A stretch of 64,000 nt of DNA from Enterobacteriaceae bacterium B14 (GTDB taxonomy: Bacteria > Pseudomonadota > Gammaproteobacteria > Enterobacterales > Enterobacteriaceae). A program made the position numbers and the translations under genes. The stretch is taken from assembly GCA_000307305.1 (NCBI GenBank), contig DF158882.1, positions 795,058 to 859,057 on the forward strand. Direction: 5' to 3'. The notes under the pieces were generated by a model. That model did no database searches. It was given only the letters and a program-made list of their open reading frames with translations, and was not told the DNA's origin. Every line of letters starts with the position of its first letter. The stretch's first letter is position 1. Positions 56,701-64,000 of the stretch are shown piece after piece.

Positions 56701-59700
56701 TTGTCGTAATACGATCTGGCTATGCGACCACGCGAGTTCGAATACACGATCGGCAATATGGCGATCGCGGTATTTCTCCAGTAATGTCACACTGCTGCTA
56801 CGCTCTTCGGTAATACCGTAGATCATATCGATGGACACCGGTACACCCGGTTGCAATTGTATCCGTTGGCGAATGCTGACAATAGGATCAAGCACTGCAC
56901 CAAATGTGTTGGATAACGGGCCGCCGTGCTGTAATGCCTGTGGATTCGTTGTATTCAGTCCACGTCCAATAAATTTGGCGCGGTCTGTTTCAAAGGAGAC
57001 ATCTCTTCCATTCACCCGAGAATGTACCACCACCATATGGAACAGCCATGGACATGACTCGTCCACCTCTCGTGGTCTACGGTGGCATAGAATCGCCTCC
57101 TGCTCAGGGATAAGTTCCGTTTGAACAAATAGATTACTGAAAGCAGGATGAGCGAGGTCATTCGCCGCGGGCGCCAGTACAATTTCCGCATACGTCGTAA
57201 TCTCAATAACCCGTGGTTTACGGCCTCGATGGGTTAACGTCATACGACGTAGTTCAACGTCATCTTCTGGTGAAATGACAATTTGAGTTTGTACATTTAA
57301 TTGCCCATCAGTGCGTTTAAATTCCGCGCCTGAATCCGCAAAGACGACATGATAATTCTCCGGCTCATTACCGATGGGTTGCCAAGTATTACTCCATACT
57401 TCGCCTGTTTCTGGATCGCTTAAATAGCAGAAAGTGCCTCGGTTATCGCATGTTGCATCCTCGCGCCAACGCGTTAACGCCAGATTATTCCAACGGCTAT
57501 AACTGCCTCCGGCCTGCGTCAACATCAGATGATAGTTGGTGTTAGACAAGAGCTGAACTTCAGGGATCACGCTGTCGACATTGGTGAACTCGCGTGTTTC
57601 ATGGTGCGCGGGTTTTAACGTGCCATTATGAGACTCAAAGTAGCGACGTGGGCTATAAAGCTCGACAGAGTCAGGCACTCTCTCTTGCAATAACAGACGC
57701 GCTGATTGGAATGATGGGGTTGAAGCAAAGCGCTGAACCATCGGTGCGTCGAGCAGAAGGTGTGATAGAGCAAGAAAACTCATACCCTGATGATGGGCCA
57801 TATAAGAACGAATAATGACGTAAAGCTGCCCTCTAGCCAGCCGTGAGGCGGTATAGTCTAATGCCTCATAAAAGCCGTATTGGCCTCTCGCACCATTTCG
57901 TTCTAACTCTAGTAAGTTTTCATAAGCTTTATGAGGGGCAACCATTAATGCCAGTAAAGAGGCATATGGGGCGATAACCATGTCATCACCTAACCCTCGG
58001 CGAAGGCCAAGCCCAGGGACACCGAACGCATGGTATTGGTAGTTCTGATTCACATCAAAGGCGTAATAACCTGATTCTGATATTCCCCAAGGGACCCCTT
58101 TTTCTTTACCCCACGCAATTTGGCGATCGACCGCTGATTTACACATTTGTACCATCAACGTTCCGGGGTAATCAGGCATAACCAACTGAGGCATCAGATA
58201 CTCAAACATCGAGCCACTCCAAGACATCAGCGCAGGCTCTTTATCGATCACGGTAAACAGCCTTCCTAGGGCAAACCAACTCTTAGTGGGAAGCTGGTTT
58301 TTCGCAATAGCAAAGAAGTTAGTGAGCCGGATTTCTGACGGCAACAAATCATAACTTCCGCTATCCATCGTATTTGATTCGCAGTTATAGCCGACAGAAA
58401 GAAGACTCGTAACGCGGTTATAGAGAAAACTGAAATCCATATTGGCATGGTCGGTTAACCGCTGCTCAAGTTCAGACAAAATGGATAGCCGTTGGCGTGC
58501 TAGATGCATCGCCGTCTGCTGTTGTTCTGAGCCTGATTTTCTCGATTGAGCCAGCCACATTAGCGAAGGTAATGTTTCGGTGAGCTCCTCTTCTTTTATC
58601 CAACCTAATAACTCTGACCATTCCTGACAGACGCTTACTAGCTGTGTATGTAGAGTTTCCGCCCAACGATTTACTAGGAGATCTTTGTCGTTGGCTCGCT
58701 CTTTAAGATTGAGCGTTAACGTTTGTATAGCACTGAGTGTTTGCAGTGCCTGATAAGGCGGCAATGTCTGAGCTAATGCCCACTCTTTACGGATTTTTCT
58801 CAATGTTCCTGGCGCACCGTTTTGCCATCTGTTCTCCAAGATCCGTAATGTATCGTCTAGCCCAGCCATCACACTTGAAAGGCAGAAAACGGGTTGAGTT
58901 CTCATTGTGATAAACCCCGAGCGCAGTGTTATCAGATGCCCTGCCATATTGCCGCTGTCAACGCTGGAAATGTAGCGAGGATTGAGTGGCTTTAGCGTTT
59001 GAGTATCGTACCAGTTGTACAAATGCCCTCTAAAGTGCTCCATTTTATCCAAGGTATCCAATGTCATTAGCGTGCGATGCAATACCTCACTCTGGGTGAT
59101 ATAACCGAAATCCCATGCAGTAAGATTTGCCAATAATGACAACCCGATATTCGTTGGTGAGGTACGGTGTGCAATAACAGGCTCTGGTATTTCTTGATAG
59201 TTATCCGGTGGAAGCCAATTTTCTTTCTCCGTCACGAAGGTATCGAAAAACGACCAGATTTCACGGCTGCTTTGGCGTAAGAATCTTCGTTGTTTAAACG
59301 TCACTTCCACGTTTTTCCTGCGAGGTTCTCTACTTATCCAGCAAAGCAGATAAGGTGCTAGAAACCATAGAACACCGAGTGGTATCGCCACTATTTGTAA
59401 GTGTGGGTTAAATTTCGCCGTTAATAGAACCAATGCGATGGCGGATATTGGGTTCACCAACATCGCGCGATAAAAGTGTATTGGCGAGGTTGCCGAATAA
59501 CGACTTTCACTCACGTTGCTTTGTTCAAAGCTTGTCCATTCATGTAAATGGCGTTTACTGATGTTTAGCCGCCAGAGTGTCACGATAACCGCACGCAAAG
59601 AATTTACGCTTTCATACGGTAAAGTGGCTAAATTCAGGCCAATTTTTGCAAGGCGTTTCAGCGCACCTTTAAGCACAATCATTAGGTGTGTCATCAAAGG

Positions 59701-62319
59701 CCGTCGCCGAGGCTTACTAACCAAATCCTGTAGCAACGCGAGTAGTGTAGGAAACAAGATAGCAATAGCGATAACCACTAACCAAAACAGTGGGTTAGCT
59801 ACCCATGCTAGCGTACTAAATAAGATGATGAATAAACTGGCTGACACCAAACTACGGCGCAGGTTATCAAACAGTTTCCAAATAGAAAGAACGCTGAGTG
59901 TATTAGGCCCACGTGTTCCATCTTCTCGGCGGACGCGTCTTCTTAGCCAGTTTAATAACTGCCAATCACCGCGGATCCAGCGGGTACGTCGGGCCATATC
60001 GACCAGATAGTTTGCCGGATATTGTTCATACAGCAGAACATCACTCAAAAAACCTGAACGGGCATAGCACCCTTCGAGAAGATCGTGACTTAGCACCAGA
60101 TTTTCTGGGCACATTCCTTCATTGGCACGAGTAAACATATCGACATCGTAAATGCCTTTACCAACAAAAGAGCCTTCGCCAAACAGGTCTTGATAGATAT
60201 CTGATGACATCAATGAGTAAGGATCATTGCCCGGAACACTGCTGCATATTGCAGCGTAGAGCGCTTGACCATAACGAGGGATCTCTTCTGCAAGGCGAGG
60301 CTGTAAAATTGAGTATCCATCGATAACCCGATGTTGTTGCTCGTCATATACTGGGCGATTGAGTGGGTGTGCCATGGCAGCGATCATTTTATGGGCAGTA
60401 TCACGAGGAAGTACTGTGTCACTATCCAGTGTGATGACATACTTGATGTTATCCAGCGTTCTGCTCTCACTGCCTACCACGGTACTAAATTTATTATCTA
60501 ACTGGCGCAACCAGCAATTTAATGCGTAAAGCTTACCGCGTTTACGCTCATAGCCCATCCAGACGCCCTGCTGTTCATTCCACTCATGATTGCGGTGAAG
60601 TAAGAAAAACAAAGCATCATTATTCTTAGGATAACGGCGATTAAGGCGATGGATATGCTGACTGGCATACATAAGCAATTCTGAATGCTCAGGCATGGTT
60701 TTCTTTTCTGAATCACAAAAATCCGTCAGCAAAACAAAGTATAGATTTTCTGAGGTGTTCCCTAAGTAGCAAACCTCAAGACTACCAATTAATTTATCAA
60801 TGCTGCTACGGCTGCTTAATAAGCAAGGTATAGCAATAACGGCTCGGCTATCAGCAGGAATGCCTGATGAAAAATCAAGCCTTGGTAAGGGTTTCGGCGT
60901 CCTAGATCGAGTGATTTCCTCGCTAACCAAGTTCATAACAAACTGGCTAATCACTAACATGACTGGAATAGCGAGTAACCATAACGGCCATGTCATACCC
61001 GATGTGTATGTCTGTAGTAGAACATAAGCCGTAAAAAAGACCGCCGGTAGAGCCAAGCTGCCGAACCAAGTCAGTAAGGGGTATCGATTAAACGTATTAA
61101 CCACCCGAACCCATAATGAGTAACGAACGTTGAGATTTTCCTCTAAAACTGAACGTCCCTTATCTATCAGATAGTAACCTACATGGCTTTCTCTGCTTCC
61201 TTCTGGCGCACTTTGCGCTAAGAGTAATAGGCTTTTGGCAACATCAATTTCGCTGTTATGACAGTTGCGTGCGATGACCTCAATACTATGACGGTAGTAA
61301 TCTCTCGTATCAAAATGCATAGTCGAATAGACCTGCATAGGGTCTTGTTTCAACACCTGTTCTACGTGGCTCATACTTTCAGCAAAATCAGCCCAATTGG
61401 TTTCACTCAGTTGTCTTAAACCAGAAATACTGTTACTGACAGAAAGTTGGTTCGCGGCAAGTTGCTGGTTAAAGCGATAAATTAGCGTGTCACTGGTGAT
61501 ACCAACCTCAGAGAGGCGTTGTTCAACCCACGTTAACGGCAGCGCCAGCATGTTGCCATGCCCATTCAAACGGCGAACCAGCTCAGCAACAAATGCACTT
61601 GTTCTTGGAGGATTAGAGCGAGCCATATCTGCAATAACGATGATCAAATTGGCAGGGTCTTCCTCGGCACAATTCAATAATTTAGTTACCCAGCTATCTG
61701 CCAGATTTCGCTCTTTTTGAGATTCTGCGATCTCAATGCTCACACGCCTTAGATTTTCTATGATGGCCAAACGTAACATGCCAGGTAAAGCCCATAACTC
61801 ACCCAATGTAAGGGGAGTAACTTCCTGATAAGCAGAGATATATCGCATCAAGCTTTTAACATCGCAGCGACCGTCACCGTGAGAAATTGCCTCAATAGCG
61901 ATGTCATAAATACGAGGGCAATTGTACGGTGCAACTAACTGCGGTAACCCTTTGCCGAAGTTTTTTGGCAAATGGTGCCGCACGACACGAATTTGCTCTT
62001 CAATTAGATAAAAGTTATCTAATAACCACTCCCCTGCGGGAGTAATACTCGCTTTATCTCCATTGCTAAGAATATGGCAGCTATTGGTTAATACAATTTC
62101 ATTTTCTGCAAGCCGATTTAATAAGTAATAAGGTGTTTTTCCATGCGAAATTTTGTGTGAGCGCGCAAGTTTCTGCCCATAGCGCTCCATCTGATCTACG
62201 GAGAATAGTTCAGCTTTTATTGCCACATCAGGCCGACCGTCTTGAAATTTAGATGATTCTTTTGAAGAAAGTAGGGATGGAAATTTACTTTTAAACCAAA
62301 GCATTAAGTCTAGTTTCAC
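53734..62319 (-). CDS. ndvB: Cyclic beta-1,2-glucan synthase (NdvB/Cgs type)
   Basis: A 2861-residue inner-membrane enzyme, full length for this family, that starts, extends and closes periplasmic cyclic beta-1,2-glucans from UDP-glucose. It starts with GTG (AAGGAGAG 6 nt before). Membrane helices lie near residues 430-480, 830-870 and 965-1010. The GT84 glycosyltransferase between them carries YVITLDSDTVLPRD near residue 630. A glucoamylase-like segment (about 1330-1500) follows, then two GH94 N-terminal-like domains (about 1640 and 2120) and the GH94 phosphorylase domain with GAGDWNDGMN near residue 2545, which trims chain length. Such glucans help osmotic adaptation and host interaction. 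No transporter or modifying gene adjoins it. Typical owners are Rhizobiales, with scattered enterobacterial cases. Confidence 0.94.
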   Translation of the reverse strand: MKLDLMLWFKSKFPSLLSSKESSKFQDGRPDVAIKAELFSVDQMERYGQKLARSHKISHGKTPYYLLNRLAENEIVLTNSCHILSNGDKASITPAGEWLLDNFYLIEEQIRVVRHHLPKNFGKGLPQLVAPYNCPRIYDIAIEAISHGDGRCDVKSLMRYISAYQEVTPLTLGELWALPGMLRLAIIENLRRVSIEIAESQKERNLADSWVTKLLNCAEEDPANLIIVIADMARSNPPRTSAFVAELVRRLNGHGNMLALPLTWVEQRLSEVGITSDTLIYRFNQQLAANQLSVSNSISGLRQLSETNWADFAESMSHVEQVLKQDPMQVYSTMHFDTRDYYRHSIEVIARNCHNSEIDVAKSLLLLAQSAPEGSRESHVGYYLIDKGRSVLEENLNVRYSLWVRVVNTFNRYPLLTWFGSLALPAVFFTAYVLLQTYTSGMTWPLWLLAIPVMLVISQFVMNLVSEEITRSRTPKPLPRLDFSSGIPADSRAVIAIPCLLSSRSSIDKLIGSLEVCYLGNTSENLYFVLLTDFCDSEKKTMPEHSELLMYASQHIHRLNRRYPKNNDALFFLLHRNHEWNEQQGVWMGYERKRGKLYALNCWLRQLDNKFSTVVGSESRTLDNIKYVITLDSDTVLPRDTAHKMIAAMAHPLNRPVYDEQQHRVIDGYSILQPRLAEEIPRYGQALYAAICSSVPGNDPYSLMSSDIYQDLFGEGSFVGKGIYDVDMFTRANEGMCPENLVLSHDLLEGCYARSGFLSDVLLYEQYPANYLVDMARRTRWIRGDWQLLNWLRRRVRREDGTRGPNTLSVLSIWKLFDNLRRSLVSASLFIILFSTLAWVANPLFWLVVIAIAILFPTLLALLQDLVSKPRRRPLMTHLMIVLKGALKRLAKIGLNLATLPYESVNSLRAVIVTLWRLNISKRHLHEWTSFEQSNVSESRYSATSPIHFYRAMLVNPISAIALVLLTAKFNPHLQIVAIPLGVLWFLAPYLLCWISREPRRKNVEVTFKQRRFLRQSSREIWSFFDTFVTEKENWLPPDNYQEIPEPVIAHRTSPTNIGLSLLANLTAWDFGYITQSEVLHRTLMTLDTLDKMEHFRGHLYNWYDTQTLKPLNPRYISSVDSGNMAGHLITLRSGFITMRTQPVFCLSSVMAGLDDTLRILENRWQNGAPGTLRKIRKEWALAQTLPPYQALQTLSAIQTLTLNLKERANDKDLLVNRWAETLHTQLVSVCQEWSELLGWIKEEELTETLPSLMWLAQSRKSGSEQQQTAMHLARQRLSILSELEQRLTDHANMDFSFLYNRVTSLLSVGYNCESNTMDSGSYDLLPSEIRLTNFFAIAKNQLPTKSWFALGRLFTVIDKEPALMSWSGSMFEYLMPQLVMPDYPGTLMVQMCKSAVDRQIAWGKEKGVPWGISESGYYAFDVNQNYQYHAFGVPGLGLRRGLGDDMVIAPYASLLALMVAPHKAYENLLELERNGARGQYGFYEALDYTASRLARGQLYVIIRSYMAHHQGMSFLALSHLLLDAPMVQRFASTPSFQSARLLLQERVPDSVELYSPRRYFESHNGTLKPAHHETREFTNVDSVIPEVQLLSNTNYHLMLTQAGGSYSRWNNLALTRWREDATCDNRGTFCYLSDPETGEVWSNTWQPIGNEPENYHVVFADSGAEFKRTDGQLNVQTQIVISPEDDVELRRMTLTHRGRKPRVIEITTYAEIVLAPAANDLAHPAFSNLFVQTELIPEQEAILCHRRPREVDESCPWLFHMVVVHSRVNGRDVSFETDRAKFIGRGLNTTNPQALQHGGPLSNTFGAVLDPIVSIRQRIQLQPGVPVSIDMIYGITEERSSSVTLLEKYRDRHIADRVFELAWSHSQIVLRQLNVNENDANLFNRLASGIVFPTQELRADMQVITRNRRGQSGLWGYAISGDLPIVLLFVSSGDNIAMVSKLIQAHSYWRQKGLSVDFVIINTDMGGYQQELQNRITGLIAEGTESNKIDKPGGIFVRNSEHMTAEDRTLLMSVACIVLDDRGGSIVEQLNQRMQGATSLQKPLTPVSNIEKNTHIPFVPDTGKLTLFNGLGGFSEDGREYHIILNDKVNTPAPWSNVIANAHFGTVISESGQAYTWYENAHEYRLTPWENDPVSDSSGEQFYLRDEESGDVWSPMPLPVRGKGYYQTRHGFGYSVFEHRETGVDSELTVFVAEHAPVKLFILTLTNNSGRTRQLSATGYVEWVLADLRAKSSMHIVTQAAQVKNGCGVLATNHYGSNGAERTAFFAVTGPHCSISGDRREFLGRNGSHAKPDVMNLRRLSDNTGAGLDPCGAVQSATTLIDGDQRTLVFAMGVGEDVSQAEGLIAQFLNDAVARSELDNIHQYWHQVLDKIQVQTPDTSVNLLTNGWLIYQTLACRILARSGYYQSGGAFGFRDQLQDSLSLTHAAPERMKEQILLCASRQFIEGDVQHWWHPPQGNGVRTRCSDDYLWLPLAICHYVEVTGDISILDNQVGYITARQLAPGEESFYEQPSLSPVIETLYQHGERAIEHALIFGAHGLPLMGAGDWNDGMNLVGLQGQGESVWLGFFLYTVLQRYANLCEKTHQTEKARNYRNHAETLKQNLNKNAWDGEWYRRGYFDNGEPLGSHTANECQIDAIAQSWSVLSGAGEEQYSQQAMQSLNKHLVDSEGGLIKLLTPPFNGNGPNPGYIRGYLPGVRENGGQYTHGAIWAVMAFAEMGDTERAWQLMFMINPINHSLDTEDAHRYKVEPYVISADIYAVEPHIGRGGWSWYTGSAGWTYRLITESLLGIKRHGEFISIKTHLPKDWPQITLTYQQGSSQYQIKVRRGEGDYQVSIDGQLLHDGLIPIRDDSENHKVEVLI

Positions 62320-62679
62320 GTAAACTCTCCTTGAATAAGCAGACGCAAAAGGCAGTCAACAAAAACTGTAGAAAAAGCACGCTTATTGATGAGTCGAAGA
62401 TGGGTGGAAAGTCTTTACGGAATTGTTACTTTTAAATAGCAACCTATGCAATATAGCAAAGTCCTTTACTAGATGCTCACAGATTAAACAATTTGTATGT
62501 AGGTTAGCCGGTTTAATACTTAAGGAAGGATTCTATGATGAGTGCTTGTGGGACGATAAATGATACGTTCTAAGAGGCTGTTATCCCTTTCAACGCCACG
62601 CTCTTATTACACAGAGTGTGGCGTTGCATAGCGATCAATTAGCATAATGGGTAATTAATTATGCTAAATTTTACTAAAT
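62320..62679. other. Gap between ndvB and gldA
   Basis: No gene is supported. Two hairpins lie after gldA: arms 62592-62603 with 62614-62625 (12 bases, one G-T) and TAGCATAA/TTATGCTA (62640-62666). Neither has a T-run, so termination of gldA is uncertain. The part nearest ndvB shows no clear promoter. Confidence 0.4.
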
Positions 62680-63780
62680 CTAGCGTTTTGCTAAATGCAA
62701 TCGACCATACTCATCTGCAGTCAAGATAGCGGCGTACACTTTATCTGCCGTTACTTCGAATGGCATGTTATGAATGGTTTCACCTTCTGCACATGATGAT
62801 TCGGCAACAATACGGATTTTAGCTTCTATGTCTTCCGTAATTCCCAACTCTTTTAATGTGATAGGCAGACCAATTTGTGCACAGAATTCACAAATTTTAT
62901 TTAACTGCTTTGTGGACGCATTTTCTAAAATTAGCTGAACCAGCGTACCAAAAGCGACTTTCTCGCCATGATACATATGGTGTGCATCGGGAATGGCAGT
63001 GAGCCCATTATGGATAGCATGTGCTGCCGCCAAGCCGCCACTCTCAAAACCGATACCGCTCAGATAGGTGTTGGCTTCAACGACACGCTCCACCGCTTCT
63101 GTCACCACATTCTTCTCAACCGCAATCATTGCCTTGCGCCCTTCTTCCAGCAGCGTGTCGAAACAGAGGCTTGCCAGACTTAGCGCGGCTTCCGTTGATA
63201 CCCCGCCGGCCATGGTAACGGCACAGCTTGTCTTGCAGGCATTCGCTTCAAAGTAAGTTGCTAGTGCATCACCTATCCCTGCGGCTAATAGGCGAGCTGG
63301 TGCTCCTGCAATAATCTTGGTATCCACCAAAACAATGTTTGGGTTACTTGGTAATAAAAGATAGGTTTCGAACTCCCCTTGGTCGGTATAAACGACGGAT
63401 AAGGCGCTACAAGGTGCATCTGTTGAGGCGATCGTTGGTGCAATAATCACAGGCTGTTTCATATGAAACGCCATGGCTTTGGCGGTATCTAAGGTTTTAC
63501 CACCACCGATACCGATAACGCCCTTGCACCCTTCTTTGCGAGATAGCTCGATTAAGCGATTGATTTCATTCTGTGAACATTCACCGTTGAACTTGGCGAT
63601 GGCATATCCAACGTTGTGCTCATTAAAGCTTTTGGTGAGGATGGCTTCTGTCAGCCCTAAAACAAAGGCATCACCTAGTACTAAAAACTTGTCTGCCAAT
63701 GGGCTGGCATACTGACCAATGCGAGCAATAACATCAGCACCTTGAATGTACTTACCTGGTGATTGAATGATCTTATCCAT
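62680..63780 (-). CDS. gldA: Glycerol dehydrogenase GldA
   Basis: A 366-residue zinc and NAD-dependent iron-type alcohol dehydrogenase that interconverts glycerol and dihydroxyacetone. The NAD loop is [20 protein letters not shown]. The Zn ligands are the Asp in [14 protein letters not shown], the His in [20 protein letters not shown] and the next His of that segment (HGEKVAFG). [18 protein letters not shown] is also typical. The start has AAGGAG 6 nt upstream. A perfect FNR box in its promoter points to anaerobic induction. Confidence 0.95.
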   Translation of the reverse strand: MDKIIQSPGKYIQGADVIARIGQYASPLADKFLVLGDAFVLGLTEAILTKSFNEHNVGYAIAKFNGECSQNEINRLIELSRKEGCKGVIGIGGGKTLDTAKAMAFHMKQPVIIAPTIASTDAPCSALSVVYTDQGEFETYLLLPSNPNIVLVDTKIIAGAPARLLAAGIGDALATYFEANACKTSCAVTMAGGVSTEAALSLASLCFDTLLEEGRKAMIAVEKNVVTEAVERVVEANTYLSGIGFESGGLAAAHAIHNGLTAIPDAHHMYHGEKVAFGTLVQLILENASTKQLNKICEFCAQIGLPITLKELGITEDIEAKIRIVAESSCAEGETIHNMPFEVTADKVYAAILTADEYGRLHLAKR

Positions 63781-63815
63781 AAGTTACTCCTTATATTTTT
63801 AAACTGTTGTTCCAA

Positions 63816-63856
63816 AATATAAGCTAACTATGGAATTTTTGATTGATTGATATCAA
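63816..63856 (-). promoter_or_regulatory. FNR-dependent promoter of gldA
   Basis: TTGATTGATATCAA (63843-63856) is a perfect match to the FNR box TTGAT-N4-ATCAA. On the minus strand a -10 like TATATT (63816-63821) lies so that the box is centred about 41 bases before the predicted start. This is the standard place for activation by FNR. The remaining upstream bases to 64000 are AT-rich and show nothing else I can support. Confidence 0.65.
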
Positions 63857-64000
63857 TTTAAGTTTCGTATGAAAGGTGGAATCAAAAAAAATATTTTAAC
63901 AAATTGATATTATTATTTTTTTGTTTCGTAACACTCATTATTCTGGTCACGTATTCAATCCGGTGATCATCTAATATGCTCCCTGTTTTTATCAGGATGG

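Noticed and set aside
53734..62319. Many open frames of 60-160 codons on the plus strand across ndvB
   Set aside because: They are antisense shadows of one long, continuous coding frame, without ribosome sites or recognisable families.
62592..62666. Two hairpins after gldA as intrinsic terminators
   Set aside because: Good arms, but no T-run on the minus strand. Recorded only as structure in the gap.
1..64000. CRISPR arrays, tRNA or rRNA genes, and intact insertion sequences
   Set aside because: No regularly spaced repeats, cloverleaf-like genes or complete transposases were seen. The only mobile DNA is the IS3 remnant near 9271-9384.

Overview
The window looks like the chromosome of a facultatively anaerobic enterobacterium (Enterobacterales). 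The evidence is a Salmonella-type anaerobic cobalamin operon (cbiA to cbiP, then cobUST), an enterobacterial terZABCDE tellurite-resistance cluster, class I fumarase and gldA, in moderate-GC genes with AT-rich spacers. The gene mix (glutamate mutase, a giant cyclic-glucan synthase, AmiC/AmiR-controlled amide use) suggests a lineage outside the Escherichia/Salmonella core. I cannot fix the genus from sequence alone.

Region 1 (1-8520, minus strand) is an amide-nitrogen operon: amiC, amiR, two peptide-type permeases, a periplasmic binding protein, a formamidase/acetamidase and a double ATPase. A small SH3 protein follows it. Its control region reads as a full nitrogen-control circuit. A 33-bp inverted repeat holds two NtrC-like sites. 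A sigma-54-like -24/-12 promoter lies at NtrC-typical distance. The leader carries an intrinsic terminator overlapped by an ANTAR-type hexaloop hairpin, the expected target of AmiR.

Region 2 (8520-9425) is decayed DNA: an MFS transporter with its middle deleted, run into the first codons of what may be an oxoamine-synthase-like gene, then the last codons and end of an IS3-family element. Region 3 (9426-20335) is the ter island. terZABCDE is on the minus strand and terF is absent next to the IS remnant. Divergent from it is the five-gene Ter-associated set (ATP-grasp, PRTase-TRSP, HAD phosphatase, second PRTase-like protein, HpcH/CitE-type aldolase), followed by terW and a small orphan gene.

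Region 4 (20500-45230) makes adenosylcobalamin. btuR, a class I fumarase, a 63-residue fumarase-fragment gene and a LysR regulator lie downstream of the 20-gene cbi/cob operon, all on the minus strand. Divergent from cbiA are SUMT, cobD, pduX and a precorrin-2 dehydrogenase. Together these cover uroporphyrinogen III to adenosylcobalamin apart from the alpha-ribazole phosphatase CobC, which is not seen here.

Region 5 (45800-53640, plus strand) is the B12-dependent methylaspartate route of glutamate fermentation: glutamate mutase S, L and E, methylaspartate ammonia-lyase, an AtuA-like/DUF4387 pair and a dicarboxylate or amino-acid symporter. Class I fumarases can hydrate mesaconate, so the fumarase of region 4 could supply the next step. 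Region 6 (53700-64000, minus strand) has a 2861-residue cyclic beta-1,2-glucan synthase and glycerol dehydrogenase gldA, whose promoter carries a perfect FNR box. I saw no tRNA, rRNA or CRISPR array.
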